A stretch of DNA of 49,049 nt from a virus, in the IMG/VR virus record IMGVR_UViG_3300005265_000033, positions 1 to 49,049 of that record; one strand, 5' to 3'. Below, one piece after another: positions 1 through 8,003 of the stretch (positions are counted from its first letter, which is position 1; every line of letters starts with the position of its first letter). The position numbers were made by a program, and so were the translations under genes. The notes beneath the pieces were generated by a model that did no database searches, was not told where the DNA came from, and saw only the letters and a list, made by a program, of their open reading frames with translations.

Positions 1-104
1 CAATTTCTTGAGCTTGTTGAATTTCTCTTCGGATGGGGAATAATCCTTATTCTTAAGCCTCTCTAATTGTTCATCAGACGCATTCTTCAAAAACCTCAGT
101 AAGA
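1..104. repeat. Left copy of 104-bp terminal direct repeat
   Basis: These 104 bases are identical to the last 104 bases of the window. A minus-strand reading frame continues in phase from the left copy into the right copy. The sequence is therefore a circular or terminally redundant genome opened inside a gene. Whether the repeat is a physical terminal repeat or an assembly overlap cannot be seen from the sequence. Confidence 0.97.
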
Positions 105-909
105 ATGCATATCTTTCGTCTAAATCGTTCAGAACTTCCTTGCTTACGGGTTCTTTCCTCCAGAACAGAGAAGCTCCACCAGCAAATGGCTCGACGTAGA
201 CTTTGTGAGGCGGTATGTTCTCGAGGAAAATATAGACCTGCCTATCCTTGCCTAACGGATGAGCGAATGGTTTCTTCATTTTCTTTATCTGCACATCGCT
301 GATCTTTGCCTGGGCTACTTGAGGCTTGATGTACTCTTTGGGATCATCAAACTTTTTGAACATGAATTTGTAAATGTAATATCGAGTCCTGTCGCCAAAC
401 CACTCCTTCGCTTCCTTATCGGTCAGAAGATGGTATTTCTTTAAATTCTGGAAACCATTGCTGTCAACTTCAGTCACTCCTGTCAGTGTGATTATCCCAT
501 ACACTTTATCACCACATAAATACATTGGTTGAAATAAGAGATTATCGAATCTCCTTGCCTTAACAATCAGGGTTTTCATTCCCTTCCATATCAGCTTTGC
601 ATGTGGCTCTGTCAAGTATAGACCATCAAGAGCCTTCAGAACAATTCCCTTCCTCGATAGCCTCCTCAAAATCTTTCGAAAAAGCTCCTTGCCATACTCG
701 TTGTATTTCTCAGGGTGAAATTCAATCCCTCTCTTATGCAATTCCTCAGCTATCTTGGACGCTACATCGATAATCTCTTTATAGCTTATATGAAGCTTCT
801 TACCCTGCTTCTTGGAAGAGTAATAAGCGAAGCACCAGCGATAGTCATCTTTAAGCACATCAGTGGATTTTGACTCAGGTTTGTATGTATTTATTTCTGA
901 AAGCTTCAT
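1..909 (-). CDS. N-terminal part of methylase/MBL/ligase polyvalent protein (continues at 49049)
   Basis: The ATG at 909 shares one base with the portal stop codon. The frame is open to the window edge and, through the terminal repeat, continues into the minus-strand frame ending at 45862, giving 1,330 residues. Residues 1-100 are mostly helical and basic with no recognised domain. Residues about 100-205 resemble the ASCH/PUA-like fold, with a 'WKGMKTLIVK' strand followed by an 'HLLTDKEAKEWF' segment; this call is tentative. From about residue 212 a D12-class (Dam-type) adenine methyltransferase begins: its S-adenosylmethionine loop is EPFAGGASLFW at 240-250, preceded by HPLGKDRQ in place of the usual glycine-rich start. 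The DPPY catalytic motif lies in the other segment. Annotating this piece alone would wrongly suggest a truncated gene. Confidence 0.9.
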   Translation of the reverse strand, partial: MKLSEINTYKPESKSTDVLKDDYRWCFAYYSSKKQGKKLHISYKEIIDVASKIAEELHKRGIEFHPEKYNEYGKELFRKILRRLSRKGIVLKALDGLYLTEPHAKLIWKGMKTLIVKARRFDNLLFQPMYLCGDKVYGIITLTGVTEVDSNGFQNLKKYHLLTDKEAKEWFGDRTRYYIYKFMFKKFDDPKEYIKPQVAQAKISDVQIKKMKKPFAHPLGKDRQVYIFLENIPPHKVYVEPFAGGASLFWRKEPVSKEVLNDLDERYAFLLRFLKNASDEQLERLKNKDYSPSEEKFNKLKKL

Positions 910-2444
910 TACGCAGGCTCGCCTCTCGTTCCGTGCGGATATCTTTCAACAGTCGTTCCAGCTATCATTCTCTCAGACGCATCGCTGACTTTGGGTTTCT
1001 GAAGAGTTTTCCCCTTAGGCCTCTTTTTCTCAGGAGTCTGGCTGAGTGTGGGTTCAGTTGGGATGATGAGTTTTCCATGCTCGTTGAACCTGACATCGAA
1101 GCCTGCATTTCTCAGGGTGAGGAGGACATTGGCATCGATCTGCCTTATTTGAGCTTCTCTGAGCTCGTCTTTTTGCTCAATCGGGTTAAACTTGAAGACC
1201 CAATCAGTTATGCCGAATCTTGGAAGGAGAAAATTGTTGAACATTTCCTCCTTATCGCGCTGAATCTCCTTAATGGTCCTGTTCTGGACTTCAAGCTTGA
1301 TGTAAGGCGCAACTGAAGAGCTTCGAGAGGTCTTCGTAGGCAATCCCAAGAACACAGTCTGAACTCCAAAGACCGCGCATATGGACTGGATATAGGTCAT
1401 GTAAAATTCGAGGGACTGCATCTCGCCAAGCGAAGGCATCGCCTTGATGAATTGAATTGGTTGCTCAGATCCAAGCATCAGAGTCCTTATTGTCTTCTTC
1501 GTCCTCAGCAAACCCCTGACATCCTGCACTTCTCTCCTCTTGATATCAGCCTGTATCTCAGCCTGAAGAGCCTTTATCTGGTCCTGACTGTACCCGGGAA
1601 AATTCAGTATCCCACCAAGTTTCCCTTCGCTGTATGCATCGAGGTTATACTCATCCATCACCTTAATCGTGTGTATCAGATCCCATACGGCGATGATCTT
1701 GGGTCTTCCATGAAGCTCAGGCAATACTCTGCCTGTTGAGCCATGAACCATCCAATCCTCGCTGGACCTCGCAGTTATCTTTCCATTCACAACCTGAACG
1801 TAAGCTGTGCGTTCAAGCGGAAGACCGCATTCTGGACAATTGCCTGGTTTCGTGTAGTACTTGTCTGGGGTGTAGCAGAGAGGACAATAATACTCGTCAA
1901 TGCCAAGCCTCCCATACTCATCAGCTATCGGAACCCAATACCTCGAGTCCTCGACCCTTATCTCAGCTGGTCTGATGATGACATTTCCGTTCTTATCTTT
2001 TATCTTTGCCGGAAGTATCGAAATATACCAATCATCTGCTATGATATCATGGTATACAACGCTTCTCATCAAGTCTCCAAATGAGTAGTCAGGGTTTGGA
2101 TGCTGGATGAGCCTGTCAAACAATCGAGCCTGAGCCTGGCTTGGAGGTCTTGTCTCGCTGCCACATACCGGGCACTTATCAACGCTCTCCTGAAACTCAG
2201 CCCCACATGCAGTGCATTTCCTCCTGAATCGAGGCTCCCTCCTCCATCCAGGTCTCACAACTTCCTGTGTTACCACACGCACTATTGACTGAATGAGCCA
2301 TGATTCCTCTGCAACGTTGTAAATTGTCTGGTAATTCCACTTGGGGATACGAATCTGAGGCTCAGGGCTTAAATAAAAGGAGGGAATGACCGATCTGGTT
2401 GATTTCTCTATGATTGCAGGAGGCTTCTCAGTTACCCAGGGCAA
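909..2444 (-). CDS. Portal protein with two zinc ribbons
   Basis: Probable portal: a ring at one capsid vertex through which DNA is packaged and released. The call rests on size (about 511 aa), position directly after the large terminase, and an overall pattern like phage portals (long helical C-terminal half, Gln-rich tip region). Unusually, the N-terminal third carries two CxxC...CxxC zinc ribbons, at about residues 77-94 and 187-206. An upstream TTG at 2468 would add 8 residues. TTG at 2444 is preferred because a GGTGGAG ribosome-binding site sits 4-7 bases upstream. The stop shares a base with the start of the methylase-ligase gene. No similarity search was possible; other roles for a zinc-ribbon head protein cannot be fully excluded. 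Confidence 0.75.
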   Translation of the reverse strand: MPWVTEKPPAIIEKSTRSVIPSFYLSPEPQIRIPKWNYQTIYNVAEESWLIQSIVRVVTQEVVRPGWRREPRFRRKCTACGAEFQESVDKCPVCGSETRPPSQAQARLFDRLIQHPNPDYSFGDLMRSVVYHDIIADDWYISILPAKIKDKNGNVIIRPAEIRVEDSRYWVPIADEYGRLGIDEYYCPLCYTPDKYYTKPGNCPECGLPLERTAYVQVVNGKITARSSEDWMVHGSTGRVLPELHGRPKIIAVWDLIHTIKVMDEYNLDAYSEGKLGGILNFPGYSQDQIKALQAEIQADIKRREVQDVRGLLRTKKTIRTLMLGSEQPIQFIKAMPSLGEMQSLEFYMTYIQSICAVFGVQTVFLGLPTKTSRSSSVAPYIKLEVQNRTIKEIQRDKEEMFNNFLLPRFGITDWVFKFNPIEQKDELREAQIRQIDANVLLTLRNAGFDVRFNEHGKLIIPTEPTLSQTPEKKRPKGKTLQKPKVSDASERMIAGTTVERYPHGTRGEPA

Positions 2445-2445
2445 G

Positions 2446-2616
2446 CTACTCCACCTTCTTCTTTTCAACCACTATCTCAATTCTCTCGACCATTATGCTC
2501 TCTGTTATCTCGGACCCATTTATGAAAACCTTCAAATCTTCTGGCTTCGCATCAAGCTCCATGCCAAGCACTTCAACAGTCCCATCTTTATCTGCAAAGA
2601 ATACCCTCTTCTTCAT
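2446..2616 (-). CDS. Small hypothetical protein between terminase and portal
   Basis: A 56-aa frame from ATG 2616 fills the gap between the terminase and portal genes and ends just before the preferred portal start. The product has a beta-rich start (MKKRVFFADKDGTVEV), an acidic middle and a basic tail ending EKKKVE. No transmembrane segment, no cysteines, no family recognised. The next 59 bases toward the terminase show no gene. Confidence 0.6.
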   Translation of the reverse strand: MKKRVFFADKDGTVEVLGMELDAKPEDLKVFINGSEITESIMVERIEIVVEKKKVE

Positions 2617-2675
2617 GCTTATAGCCTCTTTCTCTAAGTTATTTTACATTTCATAGATTAAAAGCTTTCTACCAT

Positions 2676-3911
2676 TTACCATTCTACGAAGGCGAATCCG
2701 GGCAGAGTCGATCCCTTCCTCAAACCCCATGCGGCAAGTGCAAGGGCTATCACGCAGTCGTCGTGGAAACCTCTCGGAGCACTGTATTTATGCTTTCCAG
2801 TTGAAGTCGTCTCAACGCCGAACACCTCAAGCTCGTTGAGAAGCTCAGGGATCTCTGGAAATGTTATCTCACCCTGCTCGAGCATCAGAGCGAGGTTGTC
2901 TATGAGCGCGACCTTCTTGCTTGGGCTCAGGTAATAAGGCTTCACCCTCGTGTACATCTGGAGAATGAAGTCGTAGATAGGGTCTCCCAATCCAGTTGAG
3001 TCTATGTAGAGCTCAGCGTTGTATTGACTTGCCAGATTGATGACTCTCTTGACCTGCAAAGGCCAGTCAACGCTCTTGAATCTGTCGAACGCCACGAGGT
3101 GACCATGCTCATCCAGAATGCAGATGACCGTGAAGTCAGTCCTCTTGCCAAAATCCACTCCAGCTATATATGCTTTATCGCTGCTTGGAGGCTCAAAATC
3201 TCCCTTGATATTTATTATCCTGTTGTTGTTCGGGTTCCTCCTGAACCTGAACACTGAACCGAGATCGGAAAGGAACTCAGCGCCGTATTCCTGCCTGAAC
3301 AGACGCTCAGGCATTCCTTTCCTCGCAGACTCTATCTCTTTTGGATCGATGAATGGATTTGTCCAGGTTGGAAAATGAAAGCTCTCCCACTCTCCTCCCT
3401 TGATATTGCCCATCATGTATATCTCGTAGAACCAATTCATGCCCTGAGGGGTGGAGATGAATAATGCTTTGCCGAACTTGTCTGGATCGGAGAGGCGAGG
3501 TCTGACACATTCGAACCACACATCTCGCTTCATCCTCGCACACTCGTCAAGCACAACGAAGTCGAGACCCTGAGCTCTCAGATGCTCGTAATCCTCAGCG
3601 CTTTTGAACCATATCCAGCCGTCATTTATCATCCTGACAGCCTTCTCGGAGTGGTTTATCTTCGCAATTAAAGCTTTGGGAACCTCTTCAAGAAACATCC
3701 TCCATGCGACCAGAACTTCAGACCATGAAGGAGCCAACCACCATATCTTCGCCTTAGGTTTGCCGAGATACCACAAACATTCGTAGACTCCCATCTTGGT
3801 CTTTCCCCACCTCACCCCTGCACGCACAACTCTGAATCTCGCATTGCTCCTATGCACTTTTATCTGGCCTGGATGAGGCTTGTAGTCGATCACTACTTGC
3901 TGGACTGACAT
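2676..3911 (-). CDS. terL: Terminase large subunit
   Basis: The packaging motor: its ATPase drives genome translocation into the prohead and its nuclease cuts the DNA. From ATG 3911 (411 aa) there is a Walker A with GKT at 36-38 (context RAGVRWGKTK), a Walker B 'VVLDE' at about 119-123 and a coupling motif STPQG at about 153-157. The RNase H-like nuclease domain shows Asp253 (AGVDFGKRTD), Asp304 (YIDSTGLGDP) and an Asp pair near the C-terminus (GFHDD). The frame stays open upstream to an ATG at 3998. ATG 3911 is chosen because GGAGGTGAGG lies directly upstream and the extra Cys-rich 29 residues do not look like a terminase N-terminus. It sits between the phosphoesterase and portal genes in the head operon. 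Confidence 0.93.
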   Translation of the reverse strand: MSVQQVVIDYKPHPGQIKVHRSNARFRVVRAGVRWGKTKMGVYECLWYLGKPKAKIWWLAPSWSEVLVAWRMFLEEVPKALIAKINHSEKAVRMINDGWIWFKSAEDYEHLRAQGLDFVVLDECARMKRDVWFECVRPRLSDPDKFGKALFISTPQGMNWFYEIYMMGNIKGGEWESFHFPTWTNPFIDPKEIESARKGMPERLFRQEYGAEFLSDLGSVFRFRRNPNNNRIINIKGDFEPPSSDKAYIAGVDFGKRTDFTVICILDEHGHLVAFDRFKSVDWPLQVKRVINLASQYNAELYIDSTGLGDPIYDFILQMYTRVKPYYLSPSKKVALIDNLALMLEQGEITFPEIPELLNELEVFGVETTSTGKHKYSAPRGFHDDCVIALALAAWGLRKGSTLPGFAFVEW

Positions 3912-3991
3912 TCCCTCACCTCCTTCAGCTCTAACTCTACGATTCTGGCAGCATTCCTCGCTATGGATACCGCATCCTTCTTCGATAACAT
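3893..3991 (-). CDS. Possible 32-aa micro-ORF upstream of terminase
   Basis: An ATG at 3991, just after the phosphoesterase stop, opens a 32-aa frame (MLSKKDAVSIARNAARIVEL...) that runs past the terminase start in another frame. The predicted peptide is one amphipathic helix. It would explain why 87 bases separate the phosphoesterase stop from the preferred terminase start. Without comparative data it could be chance. Confidence 0.3.
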   Translation of the reverse strand: MLSKKDAVSIARNAARIVELELKEVRECQSSK

Positions 3992-3997
3992 TAAACA

Positions 3998-4864
3998 TTA
4001 TCCCTCCCTCAGATAATCGCTTATCCTCGGTGGTTTGAAGAGGTAATGATGTATGCTTATTCTATCATACTCGTCGATGAAGAGGATGACGCCTCCTATA
4101 TGAGGTTGCATCTTGCCGTAAAGCCTTATCGTGCCCTTGTATGGAAACCATGCACACCATCCTGGTATCTGAAGTATGTGTTGATTGGGTAAGTGTATGT
4201 GGATGAAGCGGTGCCAGTGAGCTCTCACGACAACGTCGGGTAAGAAGTCGAGGTCTCCAAGGCCATACGCTGCAGCCTCAAACAACGCCTCTCTATCCAT
4301 CAACGTGGTTCTGTAAATAGTCGCTCCAGACACTCCATGTGCAAGGTTCAGTATTCGACTCGTTCCCTTGAGCCTGATATTAGCCATGAGACCGTGAAAA
4401 TGAGATTCCTTCGCAACGCTTCCAAGCTCCTTCGCTATATCGTAGTGGATCCTCGTGTCTATTGATTCGTGGTAAAGGGTACCGGATAGACTATGCACTA
4501 TCCGATTTTTGCAGATTTTCGATAGCAAGGTGACCGCTGCGTCTTTCTGCTCATCGAGGTCTGTTGTCACGGTCCCAACGCCTCTTCCAGCCGGGTTATT
4601 TCCCTGTATGATATCGCCTAGGAGAATCACTGTATCGATACCCCATGCATCACATATCTTTTCCCACTCTTTCCAATACTTGTAGAGCTGTATTTGACCT
4701 TCATTTCTCATAGCGCCAAGATCGTTTCCCTGCTTTCCTTTAACATTAGGTGGAAAGACAGCATATCTTGATCCAACATGTGTGTCAGCCACAAATGCGA
4801 CTATTCTCTTGAATTTCAGGTGAAGCTCTCTCGGTTTTTTCGGAAATGACCATCTTCTAGTCAT
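3998..4864 (-). CDS. Calcineurin-like metallophosphoesterase
   Basis: A 288-aa protein of the metallophosphoesterase superfamily, which uses a two-metal centre on phosphomono- or diesters, including nucleic acids. Visible motifs are a first metal motif DTH at about residues 28-30 (VAFVADTHVGSR), a GD motif in 'VILLGDIIQG', and a C-terminal AHWH resembling GHxH. The usual GNHD block is replaced by 'SGTLYHES', where only the His is kept. It overlaps the HTH gene upstream by 4 bases and directly precedes the terminase region. A role in DNA-end or nucleotide processing during packaging is inferred from context; the substrate is unknown. Confidence 0.8.
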   Translation of the reverse strand: MTRRWSFPKKPRELHLKFKRIVAFVADTHVGSRYAVFPPNVKGKQGNDLGAMRNEGQIQLYKYWKEWEKICDAWGIDTVILLGDIIQGNNPAGRGVGTVTTDLDEQKDAAVTLLSKICKNRIVHSLSGTLYHESIDTRIHYDIAKELGSVAKESHFHGLMANIRLKGTSRILNLAHGVSGATIYRTTLMDREALFEAAAYGLGDLDFLPDVVVRAHWHRFIHIHLPNQHILQIPGWCAWFPYKGTIRLYGKMQPHIGGVILFIDEYDRISIHHYLFKPPRISDYLREG

Positions 4865-5085
4865 CCTTCATAGACCTCCACAAGCTTCTTCAATAATTCG
4901 TAGTCTATTTCGTTCCCTTTCGGGAATTTCAAGTCAAGCGCTCTCGCCTTTGATTGAATAGCATGGATGGATCTGTTTAGAGCCTTTGCCAGCTCAATAG
5001 TTGGTATTCTGCCATAATGCTCCTTGAGTACTTTTATCTCTTCTTCGGACCATGGTCTTCTGACAACTCGTCTTCTCATTCTCAT
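4861..5085 (-). CDS. SANT/Myb-like helix-turn-helix protein
   Basis: 74 aa. Residues about 11-52 match a SANT/Myb-like or GcrA-like helix-turn-helix: 'WSEEEIKVLKEHYGRIP', then 'ELAKALNRSIHAIQSKARAL'. The N-terminus is strongly basic (MRMRRRVVRRP). It is translationally coupled on both sides by 4-base overlaps. It could help a terminase small subunit recognise DNA or regulate the operon; which is not visible from the sequence. Confidence 0.7.
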   Translation of the reverse strand: MRMRRRVVRRPWSEEEIKVLKEHYGRIPTIELAKALNRSIHAIQSKARALDLKFPKGNEIDYELLKKLVEVYEG

Positions 5086-5519
5086 TCTTCCTTCATCTCC
5101 TTTTTCTTTATCGGTACTTTAATCACAAATGCTTCTTCCTTCATCTCCTCACCCAATCCAGCTCCCCATACAACTTCTATGCGCGGAGGAGATACTTCTT
5201 CGCCAAGTAGCTTCGATCTGTCCTCAAGTATTCTCAGGAAGTCCTTTACGGTCATCTGATCAAAGAATTTTTCTGGGTTCTGGCTGAAATATTCTAAGAA
5301 TTTGTCGTAATACTCTATCGTGGATAGGATTTTCTCATCTGTTTCAGACTGCTTCTTTCTCTTGATTTCCTTTATCCTTGCAGCTAAATGGTTCTTTTTA
5401 TGCCTCCTGACCGAATCATAGGGAAGATTAAACCTCTCCGCAACAACTTTTACGGGCACTCCCTTCAACAACAGCTCGTTTATCTCTGCCAGGTCTGGAT
5501 GCTCACATGTCTTGCACAC
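5082..5519 (-). CDS. terS: Probable terminase small subunit
   Basis: 145 aa. An N-terminal CxxC..H segment (CKTCEHPDLAEI) is followed by a helix-turn-helix at about residues 10-45 with 'VKVVAERFNLPYDSVRRHKKNH'. A charged helical middle (about 47-110) suits oligomerisation, and the tail is Lys/Glu-rich. Size, HTH and position at the head of the operon fit a terminase small subunit, which recognises viral DNA. Small terminases diverge strongly, so this is a contextual call. Confidence 0.6.
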   Translation of the reverse strand: MCKTCEHPDLAEINELLLKGVPVKVVAERFNLPYDSVRRHKKNHLAARIKEIKRKKQSETDEKILSTIEYYDKFLEYFSQNPEKFFDQMTVKDFLRILEDRSKLLGEEVSPPRIEVVWGAGLGEEMKEEAFVIKVPIKKKEMKEE

Positions 5520-5548
5520 ACGCGGGATTTCTTTCTCCCTCCTATGGT

Positions 5549-5857
5549 TTATGGTCTCAACAAAATTACCCAGTGCAGATGAACGGCATCTTTCGCCTTA
5601 TCAAGCCATTCGTCCACTGTCTCATATCCGGATTTTCTTACATAGTTATCCAGGATTGACTTATCGGAGACTCTGCCCAGATATGTTGCCTTTACCATGC
5701 GGCCAGTCTTCGGTGGGTTCAGGATGAGCCTGCTCAGAAGCACATAGGTTCCGTTCTTGATACTCTTTCTGAGCGTGTATACTTCTCCATTCGTCATCAG
5801 CTGATTAAAAGCTTTGGGATAATTAAACCAGATAACTCCTTCAACCAGTTTGATCAC
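5549..5857 (-). CDS. ASCH/PUA-like small protein
   Basis: 102 aa, probably starting at GTG 5857. The arrangement F..L..GEVYTLRKS, then 'GRMVKATYLGRVSDKS', then 'ETVDEWLDKAKDA' resembles ASCH/PUA-like beta-barrels, which commonly bind RNA or modified bases. It is the first gene of the leftward packaging/head operon, just downstream of the divergent promoter region. Family assignment is tentative and the substrate unknown. Confidence 0.55.
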   Translation of the reverse strand: MIKLVEGVIWFNYPKAFNQLMTNGEVYTLRKSIKNGTYVLLSRLILNPPKTGRMVKATYLGRVSDKSILDNYVRKSGYETVDEWLDKAKDAVHLHWVILLRP

Positions 5858-5918
5858 CTAAACGCCTATAATGCTGAACTCATATTTAAGTCTTATACTA
5901 TATGTTTAGAGAAGATAA

Positions 5919-5943
5919 TTTATAAATATATATTTTTAAATTA
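5919..5943. repeat. 25-bp AT-rich element, copy 1
   Basis: A 25-bp sequence beginning TTTATAAATATATATTTT is repeated exactly at 30806-30830 in the same orientation. A diverged relative lies at about 37876-37898. It contains a TATA-box-like core readable on both strands. It may be a promoter or operator shared by several transcription units. Confidence 0.85.
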
Positions 5944-5946
5944 AAA

Positions 5947-5968
5947 CTTCTACTAATATTGTTAGAAG
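5947..5968. promoter_or_regulatory. Inverted repeat, candidate operator
   Basis: CTTCTA at 5947-5952 pairs with TAGAAG at 5963-5968 around a 10-base AT-rich centre. It sits just upstream of the predicted rightward TATA box, where a regulator could control tail-gene transcription. Confidence 0.4.
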
Positions 5969-6012
5969 TAATCTTTATATGAAGATAAAATAATTAAGTT
6001 GATGAAAAGGAA

Positions 6013-6447
6013 ATGGGTTATGGAGATGTGGTTAAGGGAGTTAAGGATTCAATCCTGAATGCGATAAAGGCAACCACCTCATTCAGCGCATCCAATACCT
6101 TTGCTGACTACTACAAGAGCCTTGAGGGGATCTCTTACCCTGTAGCATTCCTGAGGCTAAGAGAAGACAGGCATGAAATGAGCGGTCCTTCGCATACGTA
6201 TCACCACCTGATATGGAGGATAGAGCTTCACAACAAAGGAATAGGGACAGAGTCTGACCTGGAAAGCATAATAGACTATGTTGGAGAGATAGTCGATCAG
6301 ATAGAGAGTAACAGAACGCTGGGAAATTCGAATATACAGACGACTGAGATAACCAGGATATCGTATTCATGGAGAAGAATTCAGTCAGCTGTATTCTACT
6401 ATGCATTCATAGAGATAGACACGCAAGTTATCCGGGTCTCAGCATAA
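6013..6447 (+). CDS. Probable tail terminator/completion protein
   Basis: 144 aa, first gene of the rightward tail operon. It combines an N-terminal helix (DVVKGVKDSILNAIK), a beta-rich middle (SYPVAFLRLRED, HTYHHLIWRIELHNKG) and a helix 'DLESIIDYVGEIVDQIESN', then further strands. This layout is typical of the small alpha/beta tail-terminator or head-tail joining proteins encoded just before a gp10-like protein and the tube protein. The assignment is by layout and position, not by a diagnostic motif. Confidence 0.6.
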   Translation: MGYGDVVKGVKDSILNAIKATTSFSASNTFADYYKSLEGISYPVAFLRLREDRHEMSGPSHTYHHLIWRIELHNKGIGTESDLESIIDYVGEIVDQIESNRTLGNSNIQTTEITRISYSWRRIQSAVFYYAFIEIDTQVIRVSA

Positions 6448-6502
6448 AACTTTAATACTGCTTAGTCTAATGGATAATCTGGATAAATGAATGAATGAGT
6501 GA

Positions 6503-6976
6503 GTGAGGGTGCCTGTTTACATAGAATATCATATAGACAAGAAATTAGAGGAGCTTCCATTCATTCTGAGGCAGGAAGATCCATTCTGGGAGAGACTGCT
6601 TGATAGAGTTGGAAGAGAAGGAGTCAAGATAATGAAAGAGGAAGCTCCTGTGAGAACCGGGAGACTCCAGGAGTCAATTCATTATGAACCTGATGTAAAT
6701 AGAAGAGAAGTGCATGTTAAATGCGAGGCTGAATATGCGGCTGCAGTTGAACGAGGGACCAAAGCTCATAATATAATTATTTCTAAACCTCTTAGTCTAA
6801 GAGACAAGGCTATGAGAGAAGGCAAGAAAAATTTATACTTCAGAGCGGGAACTGTATTTCATCATCCCGGATCCAAGCCTAACCTGTTTGGGAAGAGGAC
6901 GAGGGATAGGCTCGCTGAGAAGGTTGATGACATCACTTCAGAGGAAGTGGAAAATTGGCTCGCTGAGGTTGCCTAG
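6503..6976 (+). CDS. HK97 gp10-like tail completion protein
   Basis: 157 aa. It carries the features of the HK97 gp10 family of minor tail/head-tail joining proteins: 'EEAPVRTGRLQESIHYE' at about residues 49-65, then 'YAAAVERGTKAHNI' at about 78-91 and a C-terminal 'FHHPGSKPN' segment. The start is GTG 6503 or GTG 6509; the region upstream is a short GAATGA/GAGTGA repeat that obscures the ribosome-binding site. Confidence 0.85.
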   Translation: MRVPVYIEYHIDKKLEELPFILRQEDPFWERLLDRVGREGVKIMKEEAPVRTGRLQESIHYEPDVNRREVHVKCEAEYAAAVERGTKAHNIIISKPLSLRDKAMREGKKNLYFRAGTVFHHPGSKPNLFGKRTRDRLAEKVDDITSEEVENWLAEVA

Positions 6977-7010
6977 ACACGAGGCAATCCAGTAAGGAGG
7001 ATGAGAAAGA

Positions 7011-7994
7011 ATGACAAGGTTCATAGGAATAGGGAAAGAATCAACGTACAGGACAGCTGTCTCGGCGTCTGAGTATATCAACATAATAAGCGAGGACATA
7101 GTGCCGGATTGGGACTGGGTGAAGCTTGAAGAGGCAGGATATAGATTTGTAAGAGACAAGATACCAGGAGGCTTCAAAGAGACAGGGAATATAAACCTGT
7201 ATGTGGATGCGCAGAGCATAAGCAAGTTCTTCGAAGGATTACTCGGAAGTGCATCAACGAGTGATGATGGAGGATCGCCTGTAGTTGCGTACAAGCACAC
7301 AATAACTCCAGCAAACTCATTGCCCTCATACACTCTTGAGATATTTCCGGAATCTCCTATAACTTACTCGAGACAGGTGGTCGGCACAGGGATGCTCTCG
7401 ATGAGGCTGGAAGCAGAGGCTGGATCTCCTCTAACTGCTACAGTTGGCATCTTAGGCGCTAAAGAAAGTCTGATACCCCCATCGTCTACAACTCCTGCAT
7501 TCGCTAATAAGTCTCCACTTCCATTCAACAACTCGTCTGTCGAAGTGGAGGACTCTGCAGTCGCAACGGTCGAAGCATTCAGGCTCGATATTTCCAACAG
7601 GATACCTGATGATGCATTCGTGCTCAATGACATGTTCCTGCCTGCATTGAGGCTTGAGGGAGGAGAGATAACAGGGGAGATGGATCTGGCGTTCACATCA
7701 TGGGATTACTACAAGCTGTTCTACGGTTCATCGTCTGCAACAGAACCTTCTGAGACGCCTGAAACCGTGAAGGTAGAACTGATAGCGACTGGGGGATCCA
7801 CAGGATCGAGCGAAACAGGGTTTGAGAACTACAAGCTCGCCATAACGCTTCCGAAGTGCAGGCTTGATACTTCGAATGCAAACTTTGATAGAAGGTCAAG
7901 GATAGTTCAGAGATTGGGCTTCGAGGCATTACATGATACATCGAGTGGATATGCAATACAGGTGGAGATAGTCAACACCAAGTCAGCTCCTTAG
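7011..7994 (+). CDS. Major tail tube protein
   Basis: 327 aa, preceded by GGAGG 10 bases before ATG. It is beta-rich with Ser/Thr/Gly-rich loops and two regions resembling tail-tube domains, 'GFKETGNINLYVDAQSISKF' and 'GEITGEMDLAFTSWDYYKLF'. The internal similarity suggests a duplicated tube fold. Size and position between gp10-like and chaperone genes support the tube call. The tube forms the DNA conduit of a non-contractile tail; no sheath gene was seen, so a siphovirus-like particle is likely. Confidence 0.8.
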   Translation: MTRFIGIGKESTYRTAVSASEYINIISEDIVPDWDWVKLEEAGYRFVRDKIPGGFKETGNINLYVDAQSISKFFEGLLGSASTSDDGGSPVVAYKHTITPANSLPSYTLEIFPESPITYSRQVVGTGMLSMRLEAEAGSPLTATVGILGAKESLIPPSSTTPAFANKSPLPFNNSSVEVEDSAVATVEAFRLDISNRIPDDAFVLNDMFLPALRLEGGEITGEMDLAFTSWDYYKLFYGSSSATEPSETPETVKVELIATGGSTGSSETGFENYKLAITLPKCRLDTSNANFDRRSRIVQRLGFEALHDTSSGYAIQVEIVNTKSAP

Positions 7995-8003
7995 GTGGTG
8001 AAT

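Larger units (their letters stand above)
5858..6012. promoter_or_regulatory. Divergent promoter region between head and tail operons
   Basis: This AT-rich 155-bp gap separates the leftward packaging/head operon from the rightward tail operon. Leftward TATA-like sequences lie at about 5882-5906. A rightward TATA-like TTATATG lies near 5974-5981, which would place transcription start near 6000 and give a very short leader for the gene at 6013. A 25-bp element shared with 30806-30830 and an inverted repeat lie in the middle. Confidence 0.7.

Noticed and set aside
870-2656. Several plus-strand frames of 60-150 codons over the portal gene
   Set aside because: They lie opposite a long coding frame, lack ribosome-binding sites and have low-complexity or Cys/Ser-rich translations typical of antisense shadows.
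3912-3998. 29-residue Cys-rich N-terminal extension of the large terminase
   Set aside because: The strong GGAGGTGAGG before ATG 3911 and the normal terminase start make the shorter form likelier.
6479-6508. GAATGA/GAGTGA short repeat as a regulatory array
   Set aside because: Only a few imperfect units directly before the gp10-like start; more likely slippage in the leader.
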